Source of the DNA: Desulfobacterales bacterium
Lineage (GTDB): Bacteria; Desulfobacterota; Desulfobacteria; Desulfobacterales; JALSRD01
Reading direction: 5' to 3'
NCBI GenBank assembly: GCA_026984935.1
Contig: JALSRD010000073.1
Span: 68,313-132,312 of the forward strand
DNA length: 64,000 bases
Positions within the stretch are counted from its first letter, which is position 1. Every line of letters starts with the position of its first letter. Of the stretch, positions 49,834 through 59,560 are shown piece after piece. The notes under the pieces were generated by a model. The model was given only the letters and a program-made list of their open reading frames with translations. It did no database searches and was not told where the DNA came from. A program made the translations under genes and the position numbers.

Positions 49834-52347
49834 ATGGGCCTACCGGATCGCAGGCATCGCACGACGCGGAATCAAAAAACCTTGCGGGATTTCCGAAAAA
49901 AAATCATCGGGTTTCTCGGCAGTGCTTTTATCGCTGTTTGCGTGATGCTTGGCCGCGCACCTAACTGTGCAGCTTACATCCATACGGATCCGGCAGTGCC
50001 CAAGGTTTCCTTTTCAAGTCATAAAAGAGTGTATACCTTCCACGGAAGCGGTAACGATGGATATTCACAAATAGCGTATGATATCCGGGGCGTGTTCGAC
50101 ATCGATACCATGACAGCCACAGAGAAAATAGAAGTTGTCAATACCAGTATCATTGGCATAAAACCCCGCATCCTGATTTCCAGGGTCAAGTGCAGCGCCG
50201 ATCCATATCTGTTTATCGGCGCTTCCCGCAATGTCCTCCACGTGTCCGACAAAAGCGGCGTGTATGAGGAATTCTGGAACAATTTTCTTGTCAGGAAGAA
50301 TCTTCCCATCGGGCGCAGGCTCATCTCCGGGGCGGATAAGAAAAAGCTGCTCGACAAGGCGCTGCTGGAGGCCCGGTACCTGGAGATTGCTTCACCCAAA
50401 GCGTACGGCACGGTTCCGTACAACCATGGAGATATTTTCGTAAAAGTCATTCAAGCCCTTCCGCGGGACCTCGTCAAGCAGGGGATTGTGCAATACAGCC
50501 AAAAGGCCATGGTTACCGTTGAAGCAGGCAATGAACAAGTGGCGCTCGGCATAATAAAGATGAACGGCGCAGCGGGGGTTAAGATCATGCACCTGCCATA
50601 CGGCGTTGGGAGGCATGAACTCCAAATAAGGGCTTTACCCCTATCGCCCACAGGGAAGATCAGCCCGTGGCAGCCCTTCTGGTACGGCACTCCGGCGCCC
50701 GTCAACATAAACGCGCAAGAGGCCGAGGAAAGCTCTGCAAACGGTGTCAGGATCATCTCGCCGCATCCGAATCAGCATATAACGGACAGGCTCTATATTC
50801 TACTCGATGCGCCTTCGCGCAGGCCGGATGATCCCCCCGTAACGGGCAGAATCACCATTTCCAAAATGGATCCCAAGGGATACAACTTCGTTCCGGACGA
50901 GATCAAGGTCCTGACAAGGTCCTTTTCCCTGGATGCAACACAAAATTACCATGAAGAGGATTATCCCGCCCATACGATCATCGAGCAGTATCATGGTTCC
51001 TATGGCGGCAACCGGTACCGCCTGGAGATTATCTTTGACGGAAACAGAAACAGCCTCAACAAGTTTATGTATGATTTCTATATTGACGATATTTCCAAGA
51101 CCGCCAAAAGGGCCTCCCGATTCAAGGCAAATGGAATTGCCCCCGGGAAAAACATGGGGACCGCCAAACCGGGCGCGCCGGGCATGAATTTCCTTCTGGG
51201 AGTAACAAGCCCGTGGGATGGCGAGACATTTGTCGAAAAGGACGTACCCGTACATGTCGAGCTTGCGTCCGGCGTCAAGTGGCTCAAGGAAAACGGGGGT
51301 AAAAGGCGGGTGCAGCTCTATTGGAAATGGATGCCGCCAAAGCCGTCGAGCCACCATGTCACGATTGCGCGCGACCTCGTGTTTAAAGGTTATACAGCGG
51401 ATGTTATATTTAAATTCGGCGAGTTTCATCCCAGAGGAAAATGGCGCCTGCTGGTCAAAGCGGAGAGGGAGGGCCATAAAGCCGTCAGGGCACAGCGGCA
51501 CATCCGGGTTCTGGAGAAAAACCAGATGGATGCCTATCCCGGCTTCCAACCCCCGGGGCAGGCGATGTCCAGGTCCCATGCCGCCGGTTTCTCTCCCACC
51601 TTAACATTGGCGACACCAAGAAAGATGTACCGGGTCCCCGCCCACGTTGCCTTAGCCCTGGTGCATGCGGATGCACGTCGGGCGCAATTTCAGGTTGAAT
51701 ACCGGCCGGATGGCCATAAACATTTTGCGGCTGCACCGATGAATTCCTATAGGATCATCCACAATGGAAATCGCCGTGCCGTGTTTGAAAGCCGCAACCC
51801 CGGTTGTTGGCGCCTGCGTTTCCGGGAAGAGACAGCGGGAGCGATGTGGAGCGCCTGGCGGAACTTTCAGGTCGCCGGGATCGGCCCGGCCAGAGCGGGT
51901 AAAACCAAGACCGTACGCCCCGTCCGTTCCGCGATCCACCCCGCGGCGCCCGCCATCGCGTCTCCCCGGGAGCGCCAGACGTTCATGCTGACGGGAAAGG
52001 CAGTGTGGATCCATGCGAAGGTCAGGCATGCCTCGGGCGCCAGAGTTGCCCTTGCGGTTCAATATGCGGAGCATGGCCATTTCGTCGGTATCCAACCCCG
52101 GATAAACGAGGAGCACGGAAAAACCGTGACCGCCGTGGATATCCTGCTTTCAAAGGCGGGCCAATACCAATTGCGGGCGAAATTGACAATCCCGGGCGCC
52201 GCCTGGGGCAGTTGGCGAAAATTCAGGGTAGATCGCATCGCCAGGACTTCCATCCATAAAATTCACAAACGCACGAAGGAAATAAAGGCAACCGGCTTCC
52301 ATTCGAAGGGGCTGGGGATGCAGCCGGCGGCGGCCAAAATCAGGTAG
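49834..52347 (+). CDS. Large exported repeat protein of unknown function, 837 aa
   Basis: A secreted or envelope protein with a long basic N-terminus, a hydrophobic signal (about 25-45) and cleavage near AAYIH. I recognise no family. After an N-terminal domain (about 45-300) there appear to be four Ig-like beta modules, starting near residues 305, 455, 589 and 706, each opening with a short (V/I/A)-(S/T)-P phrase and most closing with W-x-x-W or R-F-V strands (AMWSAWRNFQV, AAWGSWRKFRV). The C-terminus is basic and lysine-rich. The early part is AT-richer than its neighbours, suggesting recent acquisition. ATG 49834 follows AAAGGAGAACGAG. It may be a surface adhesin or binding protein (guess). 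Confidence 0.65.
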   Translation: MGLPDRRHRTTRNQKTLRDFRKKIIGFLGSAFIAVCVMLGRAPNCAAYIHTDPAVPKVSFSSHKRVYTFHGSGNDGYSQIAYDIRGVFDIDTMTATEKIEVVNTSIIGIKPRILISRVKCSADPYLFIGASRNVLHVSDKSGVYEEFWNNFLVRKNLPIGRRLISGADKKKLLDKALLEARYLEIASPKAYGTVPYNHGDIFVKVIQALPRDLVKQGIVQYSQKAMVTVEAGNEQVALGIIKMNGAAGVKIMHLPYGVGRHELQIRALPLSPTGKISPWQPFWYGTPAPVNINAQEAEESSANGVRIISPHPNQHITDRLYILLDAPSRRPDDPPVTGRITISKMDPKGYNFVPDEIKVLTRSFSLDATQNYHEEDYPAHTIIEQYHGSYGGNRYRLEIIFDGNRNSLNKFMYDFYIDDISKTAKRASRFKANGIAPGKNMGTAKPGAPGMNFLLGVTSPWDGETFVEKDVPVHVELASGVKWLKENGGKRRVQLYWKWMPPKPSSHHVTIARDLVFKGYTADVIFKFGEFHPRGKWRLLVKAEREGHKAVRAQRHIRVLEKNQMDAYPGFQPPGQAMSRSHAAGFSPTLTLATPRKMYRVPAHVALALVHADARRAQFQVEYRPDGHKHFAAAPMNSYRIIHNGNRRAVFESRNPGCWRLRFREETAGAMWSAWRNFQVAGIGPARAGKTKTVRPVRSAIHPAAPAIASPRERQTFMLTGKAVWIHAKVRHASGARVALAVQYAEHGHFVGIQPRINEEHGKTVTAVDILLSKAGQYQLRAKLTIPGAAWGSWRKFRVDRIARTSIHKIHKRTKEIKATGFHSKGLGMQPAAAKIR

Positions 52348-52356
52348 GTGGCGACA

Positions 52357-52518
52357 ATGAATAAACTTTGCATTTTCGTCTGCACGACGGCTTTCGGCTG
52401 GCTGGGGTGGTGGCTCGGAGCCAAGGCGGGATTCATGACCGGCTTTGTGATCAGCAGCATCGGCAGTCTGGCGGGAGTCTATGTGGGCTGGCGCATCCAC
52501 CGGGATTACCTGAGCTGA
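52357..52518 (+). CDS. Small membrane protein, 53 aa
   Basis: Too short for the ORF track. An ATG behind AGGTGG opens a 53-residue protein with two hydrophobic segments, FVCTTAFGWLGWWLG and FVISSIGSLAGVYVGW, the second being glycine-rich like packed membrane helices. It starts nine bases after the repeat-protein stop in the same direction, so it is probably cotranslated or cotranscribed. I recognise no family; it could be an anchor or accessory partner of the large protein. Confidence 0.65.
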   Translation: MNKLCIFVCTTAFGWLGWWLGAKAGFMTGFVISSIGSLAGVYVGWRIHRDYLS

Positions 52519-52623
52519 CGCCGGCATCGCAAAGCGGTGCAGACGCCAGGTCTCAATTGCGCGGCGGCCCCGCCGGCCGGGCAGGATTCCGGCCAATACG
52601 TCTTGCCGTGGCATGCGGTATGC

Positions 52624-54423
52624 TCAGGGCGCCGGTTTTTCCAGTACCGGAATCACGGCAAAGCGCTCCGCGTCCACCAGGCCCTGATCCGAAATCCGCA
52701 GCTGCGGAATCACCACCAGGGCCATCAGGGAAAGCTGCATGTTGGGGTTGTTGAGCCGGCAGCCGCAGGCCCTGAAGCCTTCCAGCACGCCGGCGGCCTT
52801 GTGCGCCACGGTTTGCGCCGGTTCGCCGGACATGAGCCCGGCAATGGGCAGCTCGACCATACCGATGACCGCGCCCTCTTTAACCACGATCTGGCCGCCG
52901 CCGATCTCGGCCAGCCGGTTGGCGGCCAGGGCCATGTGGCTCTCGTCGGTGCCCACTACGACCAGGTGGTGGCAGTCGTGGGCCACGGTGGTGCCGATGG
53001 CGCAGGTCGCCGTTAGGCCGAAGCCCTGCACCAATCCGACCTGTATGCCGGAAGTCCCCTTGTGGCGCGCCACCACGGCGATTTTGGCCAGGTCCCGCCC
53101 CCGGTCGGTGGACACTTCACCGTTGCGGGCGGTGACCGCTATGCGCAGGTGCCGGCTGGGCGCCTGGTTCTCGATCACGCCGATCACGTTTGCGGTCCAT
53201 GGGCCGTCCGCCGGGGCTGTGAGCCGGAAGTCCGCCGCGGCCAGACGGCGTGGCAGGTGCACCGAACCGGTGACCCAGTCGGGATACGAGATCGCGGGCC
53301 GTTCGTAGCGCAGCTGCCCCCCTTCGGCGATAACGCGCCCCCCGGCGATAACCGTTTCGGCCGCCAGCTCCGTCAGTGAGGGCGTGATCAGCAGGTCGGC
53401 ATAGCGGCCCGGAGCGATCAGCCCCACGTCGCGGGCCACCCCGAAGTGCGTTGCGGTGTTGATGGTGGCCATCTGGACGGCGGTGACCGGCGGCACGCCC
53501 TGGGCGATGGCATGGCGCACGACCCGGTCCACGTGCCCGTCGTTCACCAGGGTTTCGGCGTGGCAGTCATCGGTGCACAGGAGGAAGTGCCGTGGGTCCA
53601 GGCCGCCTTCCGTGACGGCGCGTACCTGGCGCGCCACGTCATGCCAGCTGGAGCCCAGGCGCAGCATGGCCTTCATCCCCTGGCGAACGCGCGCAACGGC
53701 ATCTGCGCGGCGCGTACCCTCATGGTCGTCCTCGGGACCGCCGGCGGCATAGCCGTGAAAAGCCAGCCCCAGATCAGGTACCGCGTAATGCCCCCCGATC
53801 ACCTTGCCGGCCTGACGGGTGGCGGCCATTTCGGCGTGCATTTTTTCGTCTCCGTTGAACACTCCGGGAAAGTTCATCATTTCGCCCAGGCCGATCATCC
53901 CGTCCCAGGCCATGGCTGTGGCCACGTCTTCAGGGCCGATGGCCGCCCCCGGGGTTTCCAGGCCGGGCGCCGAAGGCACGCATGACGGCATCTGGACCCA
54001 CACATGAATGGGCTGACGGCGCGCTTCATCCAGCATCAGGCGAACCCCCTTCAGGCCGAAAATATTGGCAATCTCATGGGGATCGACAAACATGCCGGTG
54101 GTTCCCCAGCGTGCCGCCGCAAAGGCGAACGCGCTCACCGTCAGCATGCCGGACTCGACGTGCATGTGGGCATCCAGCAGGCCGGGCACCAGGTACTTTC
54201 CGGCCGCGTCGATCACCTGCGTCCGGTCTCCTATGGTGTGGGCGGCATCCGGGCCCACATAGGCGATGCGTTTCTGTCTGACCGCGACATCTGTGCCGGG
54301 CACAATCTCACCGGACTGTACGCAGACCCACCGGCCGTTGCGGATCACCAGGTCGGCCGGCTCGCGCCCCATGGCGACGGCCACCAGGCCGCGTGTCCTG
54401 CGAGCTAGGGCTTCTGTGTTCAT
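52624..54423 (-). CDS. ade: Adenine deaminase
   Basis: A 599-residue amidohydrolase that converts adenine to hypoxanthine for purine salvage. The metal-binding start is LLDAHMHVESGM, followed by GTTGMFVDPHEI, GLGEMMNFPGVF with the carboxylate ligand, a VIGGHYAVPDL His segment and LCTDDCHAETLV. An Ade C-terminal region with VAHDCHHLVVVGT and a final Cys/Asn-rich NPNMQLSLMALVVIPQLRISDQG close it. Length fits AdeC of Bacillus. The 314-base gap upstream (54424-54737) shows no purine riboswitch that I can identify and no supported gene. Confidence 0.94.
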   Translation of the reverse strand: MNTEALARRTRGLVAVAMGREPADLVIRNGRWVCVQSGEIVPGTDVAVRQKRIAYVGPDAAHTIGDRTQVIDAAGKYLVPGLLDAHMHVESGMLTVSAFAFAAARWGTTGMFVDPHEIANIFGLKGVRLMLDEARRQPIHVWVQMPSCVPSAPGLETPGAAIGPEDVATAMAWDGMIGLGEMMNFPGVFNGDEKMHAEMAATRQAGKVIGGHYAVPDLGLAFHGYAAGGPEDDHEGTRRADAVARVRQGMKAMLRLGSSWHDVARQVRAVTEGGLDPRHFLLCTDDCHAETLVNDGHVDRVVRHAIAQGVPPVTAVQMATINTATHFGVARDVGLIAPGRYADLLITPSLTELAAETVIAGGRVIAEGGQLRYERPAISYPDWVTGSVHLPRRLAAADFRLTAPADGPWTANVIGVIENQAPSRHLRIAVTARNGEVSTDRGRDLAKIAVVARHKGTSGIQVGLVQGFGLTATCAIGTTVAHDCHHLVVVGTDESHMALAANRLAEIGGGQIVVKEGAVIGMVELPIAGLMSGEPAQTVAHKAAGVLEGFRACGCRLNNPNMQLSLMALVVIPQLRISDQGLVDAERFAVIPVLEKPAP

Positions 54424-54737
54424 GACGGGTTTCCTTCTGTTGGCATGTGGATTTCAAATCCCGGATACGGCGGCAGGCTTCGCAGCGCAAAGCACCCGGG
54501 GTGTGTCATCACCGGGATTGGCCGGTGCATGAGGCCATTCCGGCCGTTCCGCCTGGCCGAACAGTATAGTGAAAAGCCGGGGCCGTGTCCACAAATGATG
54601 CCGGGCATACATTTCGCTTCCCTCTGTTCGCGGGCGGCACAGTATCTCCGGGGGAACCGTTTTGGCAAAAAGATATTGTAATCTGCCGCGCGGCGGCGTA
54701 AAATTCCAAATTAACCTAATCGGATGGGCGAACCGTT

Positions 54738-55727
54738 ATGAAACGATCTGCAACCCAGAAGCTGAGTCTGTTTTACGAGCAGTTCTGCGGCAACGACAAC
54801 GTGCTGGTGGTCATCAATGCCGACCCCGACGCCATTGCCAGCGCCATGGCGGTCAAGCGTCTCCTGTGGCGCAAGGTGGCGGCCGTCACACTGGCATGCA
54901 TCAACATCGTCAAGCGGCCGGACAACCTGGCCATGGTCCGGCTGCTGAACGTGCCGCTGATTCATCTGGCCGAACTTGAATGCGAGCATTTCACGCGTTT
55001 TGTCATCGTGGACTCCCAACCGGACCACAACGTCCTTTTCGCGCCCTACAAGTACTGCGTGATGATCGATCATCACCCCGATTCGGGCATCGAGGCCCCT
55101 TTCCGCGATATCCGGCCCCACTACGGCGCCACCGCCACGATGCTGACCGAATACCTGCGGGCGGCCAAGATCAAGCCTTCGGTCAAACTGGCCACCGGCC
55201 TGTTCCATGCCATTCAGACCGATACCGATAATTTCAAGCGCAAGGCGCTGATCGAGGATGTGCGTGCTTTCCAGTTCCTGTTCAGGTATGCCAACATGTA
55301 CCTGGCAAACAAAATCGGTCAGAGCGATCTGCAGTTCAACTTCCTGAAATACTACAAGGTCGCCATCGAGAACCGCCGATTGTACCGCGGCCGTGTTTTT
55401 GTGTACCTGGGGCCGGTCGTGCATCCGGATGTGTGCGTTCTGATCGCCGATTTTTTCATGCGCGTCAGCTCGATCAAATGGAGCATCGTCGCCGGCGTCT
55501 ACGATCGGCGCCTGATCATCATATTTCGCAATGACGGTATCCGCAAAAACGCCGGCCGGGTCGCCCAGCAGAGTTTCGGGCATTTCGGGTCCGCCGGCGG
55601 ACACAAGAGCATGGCCCGGGCGGAAATTCCGATCAGTGCCCTCAAACCCCTGATCGATCCCCAAAAGGAAAAACAGATGGCGGAGTGGATCCGGGAGCAG
55701 CTGAAACGCAAAGTCATCAAAAAGTAG
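54738..55727 (+). CDS. DHH/DHHA1 phosphoesterase
   Basis: A 329-residue DHH-family phosphoesterase. The metal site shows VINADPDAIASA, VDSQPDHN and MIDHHPDSG, the DHH signature, and the DHHA1 domain has GHFGSAGGHKSMARAEIP. Close relatives are NrnA/GdpP-like proteins that hydrolyse nanoRNA, pAp or c-di-AMP. Since a CdaA is in this window, c-di-AMP breakdown is one option, but GdpP-type membrane and PAS domains are missing. The substrate is therefore open. It starts the plus-strand run that leads to hemA. Confidence 0.88.
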   Translation: MKRSATQKLSLFYEQFCGNDNVLVVINADPDAIASAMAVKRLLWRKVAAVTLACINIVKRPDNLAMVRLLNVPLIHLAELECEHFTRFVIVDSQPDHNVLFAPYKYCVMIDHHPDSGIEAPFRDIRPHYGATATMLTEYLRAAKIKPSVKLATGLFHAIQTDTDNFKRKALIEDVRAFQFLFRYANMYLANKIGQSDLQFNFLKYYKVAIENRRLYRGRVFVYLGPVVHPDVCVLIADFFMRVSSIKWSIVAGVYDRRLIIIFRNDGIRKNAGRVAQQSFGHFGSAGGHKSMARAEIPISALKPLIDPQKEKQMAEWIREQLKRKVIKK

Positions 55728-55843
55728 CGCCCGGGCATCGAACAGCCGGCCCGTGTCCCGCCGGTTGGGAGCGGCGGGCAATACAGGTGACAGCGGTATT
55801 TCAGGATACGGAAAAATTGCTTATGACCCTCGAAGGCCCACAA

Positions 55844-56656
55844 ATGAGACTGACCATTCTGGGATCGGGCACCTGTGTTCCCTCGCTGGACCGCAGCTCC
55901 TGCGCTGTGCTGATCCGGACCGGCGGCCGTCGGCTGCTTATCGACTGCGGGCCGGGCACCATGCGGCGCCTGCTGAGAACCGGCACCACCATTTTCGATC
56001 TGGATTACATTTTGTTAAGCCATTTTCATCCGGATCACAGCGCCGAAATCGTACCGCTGCTTTTCGCCACCAAGTATCCCGACGGCGGCCGCCGTCGGCG
56101 GCCGCTGACCATTGTTGCCGGCCGGGGATTTCAGCGTTTTTACGATGGTCTGCGCGCTGTGTACGGCTCCTGGATCGAACTGGCACCCGGCCTGCTGAAA
56201 ATCGTGGAGCTGGGCACCGAGCGGCAGGAGCAGATGGCGGCTGGGGCGTTCACCCTGACCTCGGCACCTGTGGTGCATGGCCCGGAGAGCCTGGCCTACC
56301 GCATCGATAGTCCGGATGGGCATTCGATCGTCTACTCCGGCGATACCGATTACAGCGAAAACCTGATCGAACTCGCCCGGGCCGCGGACATACTGGTCTG
56401 CGAATGCGCCACACCCGACGGGATGAAGGTCGATGGCCATTTGACACCATCACTGGCCGGCGAAATCGCCCGCCGGGCAAAGGTGGCGCAACTGATTCTG
56501 ACGCATTTTTATCCCGCATGCGAAGCCGTGGATCTTTACGCCCAATGCCGCCGCTCATACAGCGGTTCCCTGCTGCTGGCCCGCGACCTGCTCGACGTGG
56601 ATCCCGCGGCTGCGGGCGGCCGGCAACCGGCTGCCGATAACCGGAACAGGCCATGA
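55844..56656 (+). CDS. MBL-fold metal-dependent hydrolase (RNase Z-like)
   Basis: A 270-residue metallo-beta-lactamase-fold hydrolase. It begins MRLTILGSGTCVPS and has LSHFHPDHSAE (HxHxDH), the distal His in SAPVVHGPES, the Asp in VYSGDTDYS and a final His in LILTHFYPACE, all zinc ligands in order. It resembles the RNase Z branch but lacks the exosite arm, so tRNA processing is not implied. ATG 55844 is preferred over 55823 since family members begin there. The stop overlaps the siroheme gene by 4 nt. Confidence 0.87.
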   Translation: MRLTILGSGTCVPSLDRSSCAVLIRTGGRRLLIDCGPGTMRRLLRTGTTIFDLDYILLSHFHPDHSAEIVPLLFATKYPDGGRRRRPLTIVAGRGFQRFYDGLRAVYGSWIELAPGLLKIVELGTERQEQMAAGAFTLTSAPVVHGPESLAYRIDSPDGHSIVYSGDTDYSENLIELARAADILVCECATPDGMKVDGHLTPSLAGEIARRAKVAQLILTHFYPACEAVDLYAQCRRSYSGSLLLARDLLDVDPAAAGGRQPAADNRNRP

Positions 56657-57339
56657 GATACTATCCGGTGATGCTCGATATCGCGAAAAAGCACTGCCTC
56701 GTTGTGGGCGGCGGTGCAGTGGGTGCACGCAAGGCCCGCAAGCTGCTCGAATGCGGCGCACGGGTCACCATTGTCAGCACCGAATTCTGCCCGGAGCTGA
56801 CCGCTCTGGCTAGGCAGGGCGACGTGACGCTGAAAAAACGCCCTTATCGGGCGCATGAACTGGAGGGCATGTTCCTGGTCATCGGCGCCACCGACGATGA
56901 AGCGCTGAACCGGCGCATCAGCGAGGATGCCGACCGGCGCCACATGCTGTGCAACATCGCCGACCGGCCGCAGGCCTGTAACTTCATCCTGCCGGCGATC
57001 GTCGAGCAGGGAGACCTGACGATTGCCGTCTCGACGTCAGGGAAGAGTCCGGCCTTTGCCAAATACCTGCGTCGGCGGTTCGAGGGGGAGTTCGGTCCGG
57101 AATATGCTCAATTCCTGGGGCTGATGGGGGCCATCCGCCGCCGGCTGCTGGTACAGCAGCACGCTCCCGAGGCCCACAAGCATCTTTTCGAAAACCTGAT
57201 CGCCGGCGGGCTGCTGGAGATGATCCGCAAGGGCGCCCGTCCACAGATCGACGCACTGTTGGCAGAGGTGCTGGGAGAGGGCTTCAGCCTCACGGAGCTG
57301 GAGGCATCACTCCCGGCACAAGTCGCCGGGAAGGCATAG
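56653..57339 (+). CDS. Siroheme synthase N-terminal domain: precorrin-2 dehydrogenase/ferrochelatase
   Basis: A 228-residue Met8/CysG-N-type enzyme that oxidises precorrin-2 to sirohydrochlorin with NAD and may insert iron. It begins MRYYPVMLDIAKKHCLVVGGGAVGARKA, with the nucleotide fold, and has the IGATDDEALN motif and the CNFILPAIVEQGDLTIAVSTSGKSPA signature. The methyltransferase half (CysG-C) is absent. In sulfate reducers siroheme serves dissimilatory sulfite reductase and, in some, heme synthesis, which fits the CcsA and HemA genes downstream (inference). It overlaps the MBL gene by 4 nt and precedes ccsA by 9 bp. Confidence 0.92.
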   Translation: MRYYPVMLDIAKKHCLVVGGGAVGARKARKLLECGARVTIVSTEFCPELTALARQGDVTLKKRPYRAHELEGMFLVIGATDDEALNRRISEDADRRHMLCNIADRPQACNFILPAIVEQGDLTIAVSTSGKSPAFAKYLRRRFEGEFGPEYAQFLGLMGAIRRRLLVQQHAPEAHKHLFENLIAGGLLEMIRKGARPQIDALLAEVLGEGFSLTELEASLPAQVAGKA

Positions 57340-57348
57340 GGACGCGAT

Positions 57349-58170
57349 ATGCAGCACATCGACCTGGCGGTGGCCATCCTCTATCTGATGAGCACGGCAA
57401 CCTACGTCGCTTTTTTCCTGTTTCAAAAAAAGCTGCTGGCGCGTATCGCCATCGCCCTGCTGGCCGCCGGGTTTTTAGGCCACACATCGGTGCTGCTGTG
57501 GCGTTATATTTCCAACGGCAGCCTGCCGGTGCGCGATTTTGCCCAGACGCTTTCTCTGGCCAGCTGGTCGGTGGCCGGTGCGTTTCTGTTGCTTGAGCTG
57601 CGCTTCAGGCTGAAGATCATGGGGATCTTCGCCGCGCCGCTGGCGGCGGCGACCCTGCTGGTCTCCTTTTTCCTGCCGGCGGCGCCGGCCACGGCCAAAC
57701 CCATATTCAGCAGCCTGTGGCTCAGCTTTCACGTCATCGCCGTTTTCCTGGGTGAAGCGGCCCTGGCCCTGGCCTGCGGAGTCGGCCTGTTGTATCTGAT
57801 CCAGGAGCATGCCATCAAAACCAAGCGGCCCGGGTTCTTCTTCAAGCGCCTGCCGTCACTGGAATTGCTCGATGCCACCGGTTACAGCTGCATTATCGCC
57901 GGATTTACCCTGATGACCATCGGGCTGGCGGTCGGATTTATCTATGCCAAGAGCGTTTGGGGAAAATTCTGGAGCTGGGACCCCAAAGAGGTGTGGTCCG
58001 GTATTACCTGGGTCGTGTATGCCGCACTGCTGCATGAACGCCTGACCGTAGGATGGCGCGGACGGCGGGCGGCCATCTTTGCGATCATCGGATTCGGTGT
58101 GGTGCTGTTTACGTTTTTGGGCGTCAACTTCCTGCTCAAGGGACACCACGGTTCTTTTACGCGCTGGTAG
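57349..58170 (+). CDS. ccsA: Cytochrome c biogenesis protein CcsA / HemX-like
   Basis: A 273-residue polytopic protein with about eight membrane helices of the CcsA/HemX family. The heme-handling tryptophan motif is WSWDPKEVWSGITW near the C-terminus, followed by a conserved His. Its position just before hemA is seen for both HemX and CcsA in many genomes, so it could assist cytochrome c maturation (system II) or affect HemA levels. No ccsB partner is in the window. Either name is defensible. Confidence 0.85.
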   Translation: MQHIDLAVAILYLMSTATYVAFFLFQKKLLARIAIALLAAGFLGHTSVLLWRYISNGSLPVRDFAQTLSLASWSVAGAFLLLELRFRLKIMGIFAAPLAAATLLVSFFLPAAPATAKPIFSSLWLSFHVIAVFLGEAALALACGVGLLYLIQEHAIKTKRPGFFFKRLPSLELLDATGYSCIIAGFTLMTIGLAVGFIYAKSVWGKFWSWDPKEVWSGITWVVYAALLHERLTVGWRGRRAAIFAIIGFGVVLFTFLGVNFLLKGHHGSFTRW

Positions 58171-58174
58171 ATCC

Positions 58175-59530
58175 ATGAAAACACTATCTCCCATGAATAC
58201 TGGAAGCGCTTCGCCGGACCGCGGCTGCCGCAGTACCGAGGGGGCCAGAAAAAACAAATTCACCATCGTCCTGCTGGGGCTGAACCACAAGACCGCACCG
58301 GTGGAACTGCGCGAATGCCTGGCCTTTTCGCGTGATGAGACTTCCACCGCCGCCCGGCTGCTGCTGCAGGAACCCGCGGTGCGTGAACTGGTGCTCTACT
58401 CGACCTGCAACCGCATCGAAATGCTGATGGCTACCGACAACCAGCTGAAGGCCGTGGCCGCCGCCAAGCGTTTCATCTCGGATTTTCATCATGTCGCCCT
58501 GGACCGTTTTGACGCCGCCCTGTATGTCAACGTCGGCGACCAGGCCGTGCGGCACCTCTTCCGGGTCGCCGCCAGCCTGGATTCCATGATGGTGGGCGAA
58601 CCCCAGATCCTGGGGCAGATCAAGGAGGCTTATTTTACGGCCACCAGGCACAAAACCTCCGGTGTGATCTTAAACCGCCTCTTGCACCGCGCTTTTTTCG
58701 TGGCCAAACGCGTGCGTACCGAGACCGGCATTGGCGACCATGCCGTTTCCATCAGCTATGCGGCCATCGAACTGGGCCGCAAGATTTTCGGATCCCTGGC
58801 CGATAAAAGCGCTCTTCTGATCGGTGCCGGGGAAATGGCCGAACTGGCCGTTGAGCACCTGCGGCGCCAGCGCGCCGGAAAAATCCTGGTGGCCAACCGC
58901 ACTTTCGAAAACGCCGTGAATCTGGCGCAGCATTTCGGCGGCCAGGCGGTGGCCTTCGACGAAATCGGCACCTGCCTGCAGGACGTGGACATCATCATCA
59001 GTTCGACCGGATCGCCGAAGCCGATTATCACCCGCGAGCAGGTCAAAAAGTGCATCCGCCGCCGCCGCAACCGGCCCCTTTTTTTCATCGACATCGCGGT
59101 CCCGCGCGACATCGACCCGGAGGTCAACCGGCTGACCAACACCTATGTCTACGACATCGACGATTTGAAGGGTGTGGTCGAGGAGAACCTGGAGGAACGC
59201 AACCGGGAGGCCGTCAAGGCCGAGAGGATCATCGACGAGGCGGTGCTGCGCTTCCACGCCTGGTTCGAAAGCCTGGAAGTGACACCGACCATTATCGCGC
59301 TGAGGGAAAAAATACAAGCCATTGCCGATGCCGAAGCCAGGAGGGCTTTCAGGGCGATGCCGGGACTGGGCGAAGATGGCCGCCAGGCAATTCTGCGCAT
59401 GCAGGCCGCCATGATCAAAAAAATTCTGCACCACCCGACCCTTTTCCTGAAAAAGAACAGCCACCGTGACGACAGGGCGCAACTGGTCGACACGGTTCGC
59501 AAGATTTTCGGGATGGATGACCGGCCATGA
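58175..59530 (+). CDS. hemA: Glutamyl-tRNA reductase
   Basis: A 451-residue enzyme that makes glutamate-1-semialdehyde from glutamyl-tRNA, the first step of tetrapyrrole synthesis by the C5 route. The catalytic Cys is in LVLYSTCNRIEM, GEPQILGQIK is the family signature, and the NADPH fold has LIGAGEMAELAVEHL. The dimerisation spine follows. The first ~28 residues are variable; ATG 58175 and ATG 58193 are both possible and neither has a strong ribosome site. The ORF-track start at 58079 lies inside ccsA and is wrong. It follows ccsA by 4 bp. Confidence 0.95.
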   Translation: MKTLSPMNTGSASPDRGCRSTEGARKNKFTIVLLGLNHKTAPVELRECLAFSRDETSTAARLLLQEPAVRELVLYSTCNRIEMLMATDNQLKAVAAAKRFISDFHHVALDRFDAALYVNVGDQAVRHLFRVAASLDSMMVGEPQILGQIKEAYFTATRHKTSGVILNRLLHRAFFVAKRVRTETGIGDHAVSISYAAIELGRKIFGSLADKSALLIGAGEMAELAVEHLRRQRAGKILVANRTFENAVNLAQHFGGQAVAFDEIGTCLQDVDIIISSTGSPKPIITREQVKKCIRRRRNRPLFFIDIAVPRDIDPEVNRLTNTYVYDIDDLKGVVEENLEERNREAVKAERIIDEAVLRFHAWFESLEVTPTIIALREKIQAIADAEARRAFRAMPGLGEDGRQAILRMQAAMIKKILHHPTLFLKKNSHRDDRAQLVDTVRKIFGMDDRP

Positions 59531-59560
59531 AGGACACATCGCCTGCCGGTGAGCGGAGGA

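Noticed and set aside
54424-54737. Possible purine riboswitch upstream of adenine deaminase
   Set aside because: The conserved purine-riboswitch core was not found on the minus strand.
55757-55778. CCCGCCG/CGGCGGG hairpin after the DHH gene
   Set aside because: No T run follows and it is in GC-rich sequence; not convincing as a terminator.
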